This document shows, piece by piece, positions 16,725 to 23,280 of a stretch of DNA of 23,280 nt. Position 1 is the first letter of the stretch, and every line of letters begins with the position of its first letter. The stretch is from Zymomonas sp. (GTDB taxonomy: Bacteria > Pseudomonadota > Alphaproteobacteria > Sphingomonadales > Sphingomonadaceae). The notes below the pieces were generated by a model. The model did not search any database, was not told where the DNA came from, and saw only the letters and a program-made list of their open reading frames with translations. Both the position numbers and the translations under genes were made by a program. The stretch is taken from contig JAIYAJ010000309.1 in the NCBI GenBank assembly GCA_027489105.1, positions 1-23,280 on the forward strand. Direction: 5' to 3'.

Positions 16725-16823
16725 CCGGATGGCCACCCATTGCGGAGATTACCAGCAGGCGGGTGGTTCCCGTTTCGACATGGCTGTGATTTTAGAAGGG
16801 TGACGAAGCGAGGCTCGACCTTT

Positions 16824-16844
16824 GGCTGATATACATATTCAGCC
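16824..16844. promoter_or_regulatory. inverted repeat upstream of marR-type gene, candidate operator
   Basis: GGCTGA (16824-16829) and TCAGCC (16839-16844) are perfect inverted arms around a 9-base AT-only-plus-one-C centre, 21 bp in all. A second, weaker pair, CCGAA (16843-16847) and TTCGG (16857-16861), overlaps its right edge. The site is 63 bases before the first possible start of the MarR gene. Length and AT-rich centre match MarR-type operators, so autoregulation is plausible. Confidence 0.45.
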
Positions 16845-16916
16845 GAACGGTTAATCTTCGGTTGGGGGCAATAGCGGCAGCTTCGGCAGCTGGCGAACAG
16901 GAATCGGGTGGAGCGG

Positions 16917-17444
16917 ATGGCATCGGCGGGCAATCAGGCAGTGAAGGCGACGAAGAGCATATTGGGGGAGCCCGGGGATAGAAGCGTTTACGACCCGAGC
17001 AATCCCGGCTTCCGGCTGGAGAATTCGCCCTTCTATCTGATGGCGCATGCCGACTTCAAATATCATGAGGACATGGACAAGGTGCTGCATAAGCACGGCG
17101 TGTCCAAGCCGATCTACCGCGTGATGACGGTCCTGCGAGAGCGCCAGCCCGCCAGCATCGGCGCTATCGCGGAGGCGGCGTTGACCAAGCGCTCCACCGT
17201 CAGCCGGATCATCGACCGCATGGCCGAACAGGGGCTGGTGTCGACCGAGCCCAATGCCGAAGACAATCGCATCACCGAGGTCCGTTTGACCGAGGAAGGA
17301 CGGCAGCTTCTCGCCAAGCTCACCCCGATCGTCGGTCGCCAGTTCGTGCGCGCGATGGAGGGAGTCAGCGATCGCGATCTGGGCGTGCTTCTGCGGACCC
17401 TGCAGAAGATCAGCGCCAACCTGTCGAAACTACCGATCGAGTAA
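16917..17444 (+). CDS. MarR family transcriptional regulator
   Basis: Winged-helix dimeric regulator of the MarR family, often a repressor released by a small aromatic or other organic ligand. About 175 residues. The winged helix lies in the middle (about residues 68-130): IGAIAEAALTKRSTVSRIIDRM is the recognition region, and AEDNRITEVRLTEEGR is the typical wing with the D-x-R pair. Helices at both ends would form the dimer interface. The N-terminal 35 residues are an extension before the family core. Start: ATG at 16917 with GGTGGAG just upstream; GTG at 16908 after AGGAATC is equally possible. It follows the aminotransferase by 192 bases with its own candidate operator, and its 3' end overlaps the convergent ferredoxin gene by 15 bases. 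Confidence 0.92.
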   Translation: MASAGNQAVKATKSILGEPGDRSVYDPSNPGFRLENSPFYLMAHADFKYHEDMDKVLHKHGVSKPIYRVMTVLRERQPASIGAIAEAALTKRSTVSRIIDRMAEQGLVSTEPNAEDNRITEVRLTEEGRQLLAKLTPIVGRQFVRAMEGVSDRDLGVLLRTLQKISANLSKLPIE

Positions 17445-17762
17445 TCCGTCTTCCGGCCCTTCATGGGTCAGGCCGAGCCTGGCCGCAACGCTCTCCACCG
17501 GGGTGCCCGGTTTCACCAGCAACCAGCGCTCGGGCGACCGCGCGTCGATCGCGACGATGCGGCCCTTGGGGCAGAGCTTGAGGCAGGGCGTCTCGATCAC
17601 GCCGAAGTCGGCCTTCCGTCCCTTGCGGCGGTTGCCGAGCGCGCGCAGCGCCTTGGCCAAGGACAAGCGTTCGTCGGGGCCGAAGCCACCGCCGACGCGC
17701 TTGCTGCATTTACGGCAGACGAGCGCGACGCCCGTCCAGTTCGACTGCACATGATCCGGCAT
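17430..17762 (-). CDS. (2Fe-2S) ferredoxin domain protein, thioredoxin-like type
   Basis: Small predicted electron-transfer protein of 110 residues. Four cysteines in two pairs, Cys16-x2-Cys19 (LVCRKCSKR) and Cys60-x3-Cys64 (PCLKLCPKG), fit a 2Fe-2S cluster in the thioredoxin-like ferredoxin fold. The segment after the second pair and the closing VKPGTPVESVAARLGL helix are typical of these stand-alone alphaproteobacterial proteins. The start is placed at the ATG at 17762; the longer in-frame extension would run through the HU terminator. The redox partner is unknown, and no obvious one lies nearby. Its stop lies inside the 3' end of the convergent MarR gene (15-base overlap). Confidence 0.8.
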   Translation of the reverse strand: MPDHVQSNWTGVALVCRKCSKRVGGGFGPDERLSLAKALRALGNRRKGRKADFGVIETPCLKLCPKGRIVAIDARSPERWLLVKPGTPVESVAARLGLTHEGPEDGLLDR

Positions 17763-17816
17763 GTTCGTTCCAACGTCCGAACGCGCGATCGGGCCCGTGC
17801 CTACCCGAAATGCCAT

Positions 17817-17844
17817 AAAAAAGGGGCGACATCGCTGCCGCCCC
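17817..17844 (-). terminator. rho-independent terminator of the HU gene
   Basis: Read on the minus strand, GGGGCGGC and GTCGCCCC form an 8-bp stem (one G-U pair) with loop AGCGAT, followed by six T. It lies 28 bases after the HU stop codon and before the ferredoxin start, so it separates the two minus-strand genes. Confidence 0.88.
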
Positions 17845-17871
17845 CTCTCGTCCATGAAGTGCCGAAGGCGA

Positions 17872-18147
17872 TCAGCCGTTCAGCGCATCCTTGAGCGCCT
17901 TGGCGGCGGTGAAGGAGATCTTCTTGGAAGCAGCGATCGTCAGCGTCGCGCCCGTGGCCGGGTTGCGGCCCTCACGCGCGGGACGGTCGGTGACCTTGAA
18001 CTTGCCGAAGCCCGGCAGCGAAACTTCTTCGCCCTTCTGGGCAGCGTCGGTGATGGCCTTGAGGGCCGCATCGAGGACGCGCTTGGCTGCGGCCTTGTCG
18101 ATCCCCTGTTCGGCGGCGACAACGCCAGCGATGTCGGCAGTGTTCAT
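17872..18147 (-). CDS. HU family DNA-binding protein
   Basis: Histone-like nucleoid protein that binds and bends DNA as a dimer. The 91-residue product has the full HU fold: N-terminal helical pair (DIAGVVAAEQGIDKAAAKRVLDAAL), the turn GFGKFKV, the DNA-binding arm with GRNPATG around the conserved Pro, and the C-terminal helix FTAAKALKDAL. The ATG at 18147 is chosen over the GTG two codons upstream because AGGAG sits 5 bases before it. A strong terminator follows the gene. A long AT-rich hairpin region separates it from the upstream CorC-type gene, so it is most likely a single-gene unit with its own promoter. HU-alpha/beta versus IHF is decided by the arm and length, which favour HU. Confidence 0.94.
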   Translation of the reverse strand: MNTADIAGVVAAEQGIDKAAAKRVLDAALKAITDAAQKGEEVSLPGFGKFKVTDRPAREGRNPATGATLTIAASKKISFTAAKALKDALNG

Positions 18148-18264
18148 GATCACTCCTGGTCTTGCTTGATGAAAAAATCCCTATGCGCCGGGGTCCGACG
18201 CAAGGCGCCTCTTGTGCGCGGCTCTTTCCTGTGGAGCAATTGGAAAGTCGCCCGAAATCAGGAA

Positions 18265-18287
18265 AAAAACGGACTGGGATCGTTTTT
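18265..18287 (-). terminator. AT-rich hairpin between the CorC-type and HU genes
   Basis: AAAAACG (18265-18271) and CGTTTTT (18281-18287) pair perfectly around a 9-base loop. The structure has T runs on both strands (another T run lies at 18294-18301 on the plus strand). On the minus strand it lies 59 bases after the CorC-type stop and could end that transcript. The stem is A/T-rich and therefore weak. Confidence 0.4.
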
Positions 18288-18345
18288 CGCAGCTTTTTTT
18301 CGACGAGACGCCCCAAGCACGCGCCACATCCCCGTTCAGCGAGGA

Positions 18346-19686
18346 TCAATTTTGGTCGACGATCGCCGAAACCAGCAGCTTGTCGATGCGCCGGCCGTCC
18401 ATGTCGACGATCTCGAAGCGCCATGTCTTATAGTCGAACGACTCGCCGGTGACGGGCAGATGCTTGAGGCGCCAGAGCGCCAGCCCGGCAACGGTAGCGA
18501 AGTCGCGGTCCTCCGGGAGCTCGAGCCCCAGCCTCTCTGCGAGCGTGTCGGCCGACGCGGTACCCGATACCAGCAGGCTGCCATCCTCGCGTTCGACGAA
18601 GGCCGGATCGGTGTCTTCATCCTTGTCCGACGCAAACTCGCCCGCAATCGCAGCCAGAAGATTGGCGGGCGCGACCAGACCTTCGAAATGGCCATATTCG
18701 TCGTAAACGAAGGCCATCGGCACTTCGGCCTCCCGCAGAGCCTTGAGCGCGTCCATCGCGTCGACATGGTCGGGGAGCACGATGCCCTTCTTGAGCATCG
18801 ACCGGAGATCTATCGTGGCCCCTGCGAGCAGGGCCCGCACCAGGTCGCGCGCGTGGATCACGCCCAGCAGCTGGTCCACCGAGCCGTCGCCGACCGGCAT
18901 GCGCGTATGCGGCAGTTCGGCGAGCTGCGCGCGGATCGCGTCTAGATCATCGTTGATATCGATCCACTCGACCTCGGTCCGTGGGGTCATCACCTCGCGA
19001 ACGGGCCGATCCGCCAGGCGGACGACCCCGGAAATGATCGCCCGCTCGCTCTCCTCAATCACGCCCGCAGAGGAGGCTTCGGCCACGATCAGGTGAAGCT
19101 CCTCGGCGGTCACATGACTTTCGGACTCGCGGTTGAGGCCGAGTATCTTGAAGACGAGGCCGCTGGTCTTGTCGAGCAGCCACACGAACGGCGCGGTCAG
19201 CCGCGAGAGCCACAGCATCGGCACCGCGAGGAAAGCCGCGATCGGCTCCGGCGCACGCAACGCGAACTGCTTCGGCACCAGTTCGCCGACGATCAGCGAC
19301 AGAAAGGTGGTGACGGCAATGACCAGCGCGAAGCCCGCCTCCGCGCTGCTCCGCTCGGGCACGCCCAGCATCGCCAGCCGTTCGCCCACCGGCCCGCCGA
19401 GGCTCGCCCCCGAATAGGCGCCCGCAAGAATGCCTATCAACGTAATGCCGATCTGTACGGTCGACAGGAATTTGCCCGGATCGGCGGCCAGCAGGATCGC
19501 CGTCCTGGCGCCTCTGCGTTCGGCCCGTGCCATCGCTTCGAGCCGCGCCTTGCGCGCGGAGACGATCGCAAGCTCGGACATGGCGAACACACCGTTGAGC
19601 GCGATCAACGCCACGATCACCACGAGGTCGAACCAGGGAAAAGGGGTCAGGGGGGCTGTGTGCGGCATGGCGCTTACCATGCTCAT
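18346..19686 (-). CDS. CNNM/CorC-type membrane protein with CBS domains (hemolysin C family)
   Basis: Inner-membrane protein of the HlyC/CorC (UPF0053, CNNM) family, linked to magnesium/cobalt handling and sodium-magnesium exchange. The 446 residues comprise a DUF21 membrane domain with three or four spans (about 15-190; ALNGVFAMSELAIVSARK and GELVPKQFAL are hallmarks), a CBS pair (about 210-330; EVMTPRTEVEWID, then MPVGDGSVDQLLGVIHARDL) and a C-terminal CorC/HlyC domain (about 350-440, VDMDGRRIDKLLV). The start is uncertain: ATGs at 19686, 19680 and 19668 all precede the first span with weak ribosome-binding sites. It lies 37 bases downstream of tadA on the same strand and may be co-transcribed with it. 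The older name hemolysin does not imply toxin activity. Confidence 0.92.
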   Translation of the reverse strand: MSMVSAMPHTAPLTPFPWFDLVVIVALIALNGVFAMSELAIVSARKARLEAMARAERRGARTAILLAADPGKFLSTVQIGITLIGILAGAYSGASLGGPVGERLAMLGVPERSSAEAGFALVIAVTTFLSLIVGELVPKQFALRAPEPIAAFLAVPMLWLSRLTAPFVWLLDKTSGLVFKILGLNRESESHVTAEELHLIVAEASSAGVIEESERAIISGVVRLADRPVREVMTPRTEVEWIDINDDLDAIRAQLAELPHTRMPVGDGSVDQLLGVIHARDLVRALLAGATIDLRSMLKKGIVLPDHVDAMDALKALREAEVPMAFVYDEYGHFEGLVAPANLLAAIAGEFASDKDEDTDPAFVEREDGSLLVSGTASADTLAERLGLELPEDRDFATVAGLALWRLKHLPVTGESFDYKTWRFEIVDMDGRRIDKLLVSAIVDQN

Positions 19687-19723
19687 GACGTGTATTTCGG
19701 ATTTTGCCAACCGGTGACGTCGC

Positions 19724-20176
19724 TTATCGCCGCGCGGCGAAGAAGTTTCGCAGCTGCAAGGCGGCCTCTGCCTCGCCCATTCCGCCATAGACTTCGGGCC
19801 GGTGCAGGCAGGTCGGCTGCTGGAAGAAGCGCGGTCCGTTGACCACGGCACCGCCCTTGGGGTCTTCGGCAGCGAAATAGAGCCTGCGAAGGCGTGCGTG
19901 CGAGATCGCTCCCGCGCACATCGCGCAGGGCTCGAGCGTCACATAGAGATCGCAATCGTCCAGCCTGTGAAGGTCAAGCACGCGACACGCTTCCCGAATG
20001 GCTTCCATCTCGGCATGCGCGGTCGGGTCGCGCCGGGCGGCCATGGCGTTGACGGAACTCGCCACGACCTCGCCGTCGCGCACCACGACGGCTGCGACGG
20101 GCACCTCGCCCGCCTGTGCCGCACGTGCAGCCAGGTCGAGTGCGAGACGCATCGCCGGGGGTAGCGGGAAAACCAT
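19724..20176 (-). CDS. tadA: tRNA-specific adenosine deaminase
   Basis: Zinc enzyme that deaminates the wobble adenosine of tRNA-Arg(ACG) to inosine; essential in most bacteria. The 150-residue product has the cytidine-deaminase fold with His54 and catalytic Glu56 (HAEMEA) and the zinc cysteines Cys84 and Cys87 (PCAMCAGAI). Length and C-terminal helix (AALQLRNFF) are those of TadA rather than guanine deaminase. ATG at 20176; the ATG at residue 9 would also work but would shorten the first helix. The CorC-type gene follows on the same strand after 37 bases. Confidence 0.94.
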   Translation of the reverse strand: MVFPLPPAMRLALDLAARAAQAGEVPVAAVVVRDGEVVASSVNAMAARRDPTAHAEMEAIREACRVLDLHRLDDCDLYVTLEPCAMCAGAISHARLRRLYFAAEDPKGGAVVNGPRFFQQPTCLHRPEVYGGMGEAEAALQLRNFFAARR

Positions 20177-20248
20177 GCTAGATCCTCTAGCCGATTCGAC
20201 GGCCCGCGAAAGCCATCGCTGGCGATCCGCCCGATCGCGGCACCGACA

Positions 20249-20283
20249 TAAAACAAAGCGCCGCCCCGATCCGGAGCGACGCT
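20249..20283 (-). terminator. rho-independent terminator after the small membrane protein gene
   Basis: On the minus strand AGCGTCGCTCC and GGGGCGGCGCT pair over 11 bp (two G-U) around loop GGATC, followed by TTTGTTTTAT. It lies between the stop of the 104-residue membrane protein (20340) and the tadA start, so it separates those two genes. Confidence 0.88.
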
Positions 20284-20339
20284 CATGTTCGATTCGACCC
20301 GACGACGCGATGTCCCCAGGTCGGCGACGCTCAGTCGGC

Positions 20340-20654
20340 TTAGTTGGCCTTCTGGACGTCTACGGTGGGAACCTTGATCTCTTCCTTGGTGGTGCCGACC
20401 TCGACCTTGGGGACGGTGATGTCGGTCGTCTTCGTGTCGACGTCCACCTTGGCGGTGTCGACGTCGAAGGCCGGCGCCTGGCCGCCCTGAACCGCCACTT
20501 CCGGCAGCTTGGTCTCGCGCGTCTGATTGACGTCGATCAGACCGAAGGCGAAGGCGGCGACGATCCCGACGATGGCGACGACCGCGACGATCAGACCGAC
20601 GCGCAGGCCATTGCCGCGGCTGGCCGGTTCGCGATATTCATTGGTGGTGTTCAT
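20340..20654 (-). CDS. small single-span membrane protein with repeated Val-x-Val motifs
   Basis: I recognise no named family. The 104-residue product starts at ATG 20654 after an excellent ribosome-binding site (GGAGGAAGCC). A short polar N-terminus (about 18 residues) is followed by one transmembrane helix (about residues 19-40, [22 protein letters not shown]), with no signal cleavage site. The C-terminal 60 residues form a low-complexity chain of short beta-type motifs spaced 8-12 residues apart ([21 protein letters not shown]), rich in Asp, Lys and Thr, and predicted to lie outside the cytoplasm. It is divergent from rpmB, and a strong terminator follows it. A structural or envelope role is possible but unproven. 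Confidence 0.75.
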   Translation of the reverse strand: MNTTNEYREPASRGNGLRVGLIVAVVAIVGIVAAFAFGLIDVNQTRETKLPEVAVQGGQAPAFDVDTAKVDVDTKTTDITVPKVEVGTTKEEIKVPTVDVQKAN

Positions 20655-20743
20655 GGCTTCCTCCTGCTCCCTGTTGGGCAGGGGATGTAACAAACATGTC
20701 GTTATGCGGTTGCATCGACAGCCTGCCATAGCTGTCAGGCGGG

Positions 20744-20771
20744 TTGACGAATCCCCTCGCGACCGCTATCC
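20744..20771 (+). promoter_or_regulatory. candidate sigma-70 promoter of rpmB
   Basis: TTGACG (20744-20749) and CTATCC (20766-20771) are separated by 16 bases, a form common in alphaproteobacterial housekeeping promoters. The start would fall near 20778, giving a leader of about 37 bases before the rpmB ATG. Predicted by eye only. Confidence 0.5.
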
Positions 20772-20814
20772 GCCGCGACTTTCCGGGCAACCCGAACATT
20801 CAGGACGAAGAACA

Positions 20815-21105
20815 ATGTCGCGCATCTGCGAGCTGACCGGCAAGGGCCGCCAAGTGGGCAACAACGTTTCCCACGCCAACAACAAGACGAAGCGCACCTT
20901 TCTGCCGAACCTGCAGAACGTCACGCTGATCTCCGATTCGCTCGGCAAGGGCGTGAAGCTGCGGGTTTCGACCCACGGTCTTCGCTCGGTCGAGCATGTC
21001 GGCGGCCTCGACAACTGGCTGCTCAAGACCTCGGACGAGCAGCTTTCGCTGCGCGCCCGTCGCCTGAAGCGCGACGTCGCCAAGAAGCAGCAGGCTGCGG
21101 CCTGA
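20815..21105 (+). CDS. rpmB: 50S ribosomal protein L28
   Basis: Ribosomal protein L28, part of the large subunit. The 96-residue product begins [11 protein letters not shown] and contains the typical [12 protein letters not shown] segment and [14 protein letters not shown] core. Its length matches the longer alphaproteobacterial L28. No zinc-type Cys pairs are seen, so it is the zinc-independent form. The ATG at 20815 is the known N-terminus of the family. A candidate promoter lies 44-71 bases upstream and a strong terminator follows the stop, so it is probably transcribed alone. Confidence 0.97.
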   Translation: MSRICELTGKGRQVGNNVSHANNKTKRTFLPNLQNVTLISDSLGKGVKLRVSTHGLRSVEHVGGLDNWLLKTSDEQLSLRARRLKRDVAKKQQAAA

Positions 21106-21140
21106 TTCGCTTCCGCTTCGGCGGATGGTGAAGGATATCG

Positions 21141-21170
21141 ACCGGGGCCTCGAAAGGGGCTCCGGTTTTT
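21141..21170 (+). terminator. rho-independent terminator of rpmB
   Basis: ACCGGGGCCTC (21141-21151) and GGGGCTCCGGT (21156-21166) pair over 11 bp (two G-U) closed by a GAAA tetraloop, followed by five T. It lies 35 bases after the rpmB stop and 31 bases before the end of the convergent phytase-like gene. Confidence 0.92.
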
Positions 21171-21200
21171 CCGTGTCTGCGGCCCTTCGGTCGCCTCGCT

Positions 21201-22148
21201 TCAGTCCAGCTGGAATTTGAGCAGCAGGGTGCGTTCGATCGGCACCTGATTGTCATCCGAAATCAGCCAGAGCATCGTCTGCCCACCCTCCCGCGTGGCC
21301 GTGATTCCTTCCATATTATCAATGTTGAGCGGCGGCGCGAACTCGCCCAGCGCTTCTCCGACCACTATGGCGCCCGGCGCGATCGCAGCGGGATCGACGA
21401 TCGTCAGCGCCGCCGAGAAGCCGTCGAGAAGGCCGAATCGCCGGTTCAGGACAACGATCCGCCCGTCGGGCAGCAGCGCGGCGTCGCTCGGCACATAGCC
21501 CTTGGGCGGGCGGTAGCCGAACTGAAAGGGCCGATTGCGAGATTGAGTCGGGTCGCCGGGGAACATCAGTGCCGCCTTCACGCCCGGCGCGATCATCTTG
21601 CCCTCGGCAAAGATGACGAAGCGGCCGCCTTCGAGCCGGACAAGTGCCTCCGCTCCGGAGTTCCGCGCCCAGTTGGCCATGGCAGGCGGCCAGCCGGTCG
21701 ACAGCACCGTCGACAGGTCGCCCGAATAACGCATGACCGCATTGCGATATTCGAACCCGACCCACACATCGCCTTCCGGCCCGACCGTCATCGATTCGGC
21801 GTCACGGTCGCGCTTGTTGCCCGTCGGCCCGGGGAAGCCCGGCAGATCGCCGAAACGCGTCCGCACGATCTGCCCCCGCTCCATGGTAAAGCGCAGATAT
21901 TGGCCCGTGTCCGCGATCGTCAGGAAATGGCGACCATCGCCGTGAAGCGCCGAATAGCCGCCAAAGTTGCGCTGGCGGCTGGTCAGGTGCCAACCGCCGA
22001 CATAGCGCAGCCGCCCGAAGCGCCGCCTTTCCGGAGCGGAGGGATCGAGCGGGATCGCGGTTGCGACGACCGGTTCGGTCGACGATTCGGGAAAGCTGGC
22101 CGAACTGGGCAAGAGGCAGAAAAGCAGTGCGGCGTGCAGCTTTCTCAT
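21201..22148 (-). CDS. esterase-like activity of phytase family protein (secreted beta-propeller)
   Basis: Predicted exported protein of the phytase-like/esterase-like family (PF13449 type), a beta-propeller fold. The 315-residue product starts at ATG 22148 (MRKLHAALLF...) and has a short Sec signal peptide with likely cleavage near residues 17-19. The mature part shows repeated blade strands: HFLTIADTGQYLRF, DAESMTVGPEGDVWVGFEY, ALVRLEGGRFVIFAEG, LLPDGRIVVLNRR, and the closing NMEGITA...LWLISDDN...LLLKFQLD, which are the typical landmarks. True phytase or esterase activity is not proven for most members. It converges on rpmB and is divergent from the glycine-zipper gene. Confidence 0.85.
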   Translation of the reverse strand: MRKLHAALLFCLLPSSASFPESSTEPVVATAIPLDPSAPERRRFGRLRYVGGWHLTSRQRNFGGYSALHGDGRHFLTIADTGQYLRFTMERGQIVRTRFGDLPGFPGPTGNKRDRDAESMTVGPEGDVWVGFEYRNAVMRYSGDLSTVLSTGWPPAMANWARNSGAEALVRLEGGRFVIFAEGKMIAPGVKAALMFPGDPTQSRNRPFQFGYRPPKGYVPSDAALLPDGRIVVLNRRFGLLDGFSAALTIVDPAAIAPGAIVVGEALGEFAPPLNIDNMEGITATREGGQTMLWLISDDNQVPIERTLLLKFQLD

Positions 22149-22353
22149 GCGCTCGCGGATAGCGGCTGAAGCGGCGATTCCCAAGGCAATTGCGCCCCGA
22201 GCTGCCTGCGGCGCTGCGCGAAACATGAACGCCCGCCAACAGCCGCGTTCAGCCTCGGCTCACGCGAATCATGGGAAAAGCGTCTCATCGATCGACCGCA
22301 CCGATCCGCAAGGGTCCCATCCCACGGGACGGATGGTCGAGAAGGAGGTTTTT

Positions 22354-22746
22354 ATGTTGCGCAAGATTATCGCGGCCGTTGCCGCCACCACTGCAGTTTT
22401 CGCCGCGACCGTCCCGATGGCGGCGCAGGCCCAATATTATGGCGGCCGCTATGAGCAGGTTCGCGACTGGCGCGGTGATCGCGGCTATTATGGCGACCGC
22501 GGTTATCGCCGGGACGGCTATTATCGGGACCGTGGCTACAGTCGCGACCGTGGCTATTATCGTGGTGACCGTGGTCGCTGCCGCGACAAGGGCACTGGTG
22601 GCACGATCATCGGCGCCATCGCCGGCGGTCTTCTGGGACACGAGATCGGCAATGGCCGCTATGATCGCGGCGACGGCACGACCGGTGCCATCCTCGGCGC
22701 GGGCGTAGGCGCCCTGGCCGGCCGCGCTATCGACCGCAACTGCTGA
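22354..22746 (+). CDS. glycine-zipper envelope protein with Tyr/Arg/Gly-rich repeat
   Basis: Exported 130-residue protein. A Sec signal peptide (residues 1-26, cleavage after MAAQA) is followed by a low-complexity region of about 55 residues built from degenerate DRGYY/RDRGY units, then a glycine-zipper domain (TIIGAIAGGLLGHEIGNG and TGAILGAGVGALAGRAI) of the 17-kDa surface-antigen type. It is preceded by a near-perfect ribosome-binding site, AAGGAGGT, 5 bases before ATG 22354, so strong translation is expected. An in-frame ATG at 22333 has no comparable site. There is no lipobox Cys at the signal cleavage site. Function in the family is structural or stress-related in the envelope; here unknown. 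Confidence 0.85.
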   Translation: MLRKIIAAVAATTAVFAATVPMAAQAQYYGGRYEQVRDWRGDRGYYGDRGYRRDGYYRDRGYSRDRGYYRGDRGRCRDKGTGGTIIGAIAGGLLGHEIGNGRYDRGDGTTGAILGAGVGALAGRAIDRNC

Positions 22747-22760
22747 CAACAATGAAGACG

Positions 22761-22783
22761 GGTCCGGCGCAGGCCGCCGGACC
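22761..22783 (+). terminator. hairpin after the glycine-zipper gene
   Basis: GGTCCGGC (22761-22768) and GCCGGACC (22776-22783) form a perfect 8-bp stem with a 7-base loop, 14 bases after the stop codon. No T run follows, so it may be a weak or factor-assisted terminator or an mRNA 3'-end stabiliser. Confidence 0.5.
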
Positions 22784-22819
22784 TCATCCATCCCTCTGAC
22801 AAGTTCCCCGCGTGGCGTT

Positions 22820-23029
22820 GTGGGGAGGAGGGTCGTCGTCTCGCTGGAGGAGGCGGCGGCCCTCCACTTGTATGCGCTGCGCCTTCAATATGGCGGCAGC
22901 TGTCACCTGGAGATCGGCCCCGGAGCCTGCCAAGGCTCCGCAAGCACGAACGCGCGCCCGAGCTTATGCGAGGCCAAAACTCATACAAGGAGAGCCAAGC
23001 CGGACGGATGTCCGGCGCCCGGCGCCTGA
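22820..23029 (+). CDS. possible small protein of unknown function (doubtful)
   Basis: An open frame from GTG 22820 gives 69 residues. The first 35 or so look protein-like (VVVSLEEAAALHLYALRLQYGGSCHL, an amphipathic helix with G/C-ending codons), but the rest is Arg/Pro/Cys-rich, lacks a recognisable fold and runs through the palindrome at 22999-23016. No good ribosome-binding site is separate from the start itself. It occupies the only otherwise empty stretch (22747-23044). It may be a real short gene, a decayed remnant or chance. Confidence 0.25.
   Translation: MGRRVVVSLEEAAALHLYALRLQYGGSCHLEIGPGACQGSASTNARPSLCEAKTHTRRAKPDGCPAPGA
22999..23016 (-). terminator. hairpin downstream of cobT
   Basis: GCCGGAC (22999-23005) and GTCCGGC (23010-23016) form a perfect 7-bp stem with a 4-base loop, 28 bases beyond the cobT stop on the minus strand. 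A loose T-rich stretch follows on that strand. It is a candidate cobT terminator. Confidence 0.45.
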
Positions 23030-23044
23030 GGGCTCAAACTGCGA

Positions 23045-23280
23045 TCAACGCGGCTCCAGGTCGAACAGCGCCGCCAGCTGCTCGACCATCGTCCCGCCGA
23101 GCTGTTCGACGTCCATGATCGTCACCGCGCGCTGGTAATAGCGCGTCACGTCGTGGCCGATACCGATCGCGATAAGCTCGACCGGGGACTTGTTCTCGAT
23201 CCAGCCGATCATCTGGCGCAGATGCCGCTCGAGATAGGAGCCGTTGTTGACCGACAGCGTCGAGTCGTCGACCGGCGCAC
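23045..23280 (-). CDS. cobT: cobaltochelatase subunit CobT, C-terminal end (5' part outside window)
   Basis: Only the last 78 codons are present; the gene continues past the right edge. CobT is the VWA-domain subunit of the aerobic CobN-CobS-CobT complex that inserts cobalt into hydrogenobyrinic acid a,c-diamide in vitamin B12 synthesis. The visible part reads [20 protein letters not shown], then [19 protein letters not shown] and [14 protein letters not shown], which is the characteristic end of CobT (last strands and helix of the VWA domain). In many alphaproteobacteria cobS lies upstream of cobT, so it would be expected just outside the window. A stem-loop follows the stop. Confidence 0.9.
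   Translation of the reverse strand, partial: APVDDSTLSVNNGSYLERHLRQMIGWIENKSPVELIAIGIGHDVTRYYQRAVTIMDVEQLGGTMVEQLAALFDLEPR

Noticed and set aside
16733..16766. CCACCC/GGGTGG pair after the aminotransferase as terminator
   Set aside because: Only 6 bp with a 22-base loop and no T run; too weak to support a call.
19093..19842. 249-codon open frame on the plus strand
   Set aside because: Antisense to the CorC-type membrane protein; Arg/His-rich composition shows a shadow.
22501..22600. Tandem-looking DNA repeat within the glycine-zipper gene as a CRISPR-like array
   Set aside because: The repeats are in frame and degenerate, encoding RDRGY-type units, with no spacer structure; they are protein repeats.

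Overview
The window looks like chromosomal DNA of an alphaproteobacterium, most likely of the order Sphingomonadales. Base composition is uniformly GC-rich with strong G/C preference at third codon positions. There is a TonB-dependent receptor next to a secreted amidohydrolase, and a housekeeping block (tadA, rpmB, an HU gene, the 3' end of cobT, a phytase-like esterase and a glycine-zipper protein) of the kind seen in sphingomonads. The taxonomic call is inference; no rRNA or tRNA gene is present to confirm it. I see no insertion sequence, prophage, integron or CRISPR array.

Region 1 (1-6521, all +) looks like a catabolic cluster. It holds the C-terminal part of a TonB-dependent outer-membrane receptor, an exported metal-dependent amidohydrolase, an Lrp/AsnC regulator, an IclR regulator, and a Tat-exported FAD-dependent dehydrogenase. 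A terminator-like hairpin lies between receptor and hydrolase. A 24-bp imperfect palindrome lies between the IclR gene and the dehydrogenase.

Region 2 (6522-8845, +) holds a cytoplasmic GAF-PAS-GGDEF protein with an SGDEF signature, a CspA-type cold-shock gene with a hairpin in its leader, and a 72-residue protein of unknown function. Region 3 (8876-10494) is a divergent pair: a TetR regulator and a TIM-barrel sugar isomerase/epimerase-like protein with a complete metal site.

Region 4 (about 10590-13976, +) is one gene for a roughly 1,125-residue membrane protein. It joins a GH18-type domain, a NodB polysaccharide deacetylase and a processive family-2 glycosyltransferase, so one polypeptide could make and modify an extracellular polysaccharide.

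Region 5 (about 14228-17444, +) is a compact module: BASS-family transporter, RidA-like protein lacking the catalytic arginine, class I/II aminotransferase, then a MarR regulator with an inverted repeat upstream. It resembles a small uptake/catabolic unit for an organic acid or amino compound; the substrate cannot be read from sequence.

Region 6 (17430-23280, mostly -) is housekeeping: (2Fe-2S) ferredoxin, HU protein, CNNM/CorC-type CBS protein, tadA, a small single-span membrane protein, rpmB (+), an esterase-like phytase-family protein, a Gly-zipper envelope protein (+) and the 3' end of cobT. Several clear rho-independent terminators separate these units.
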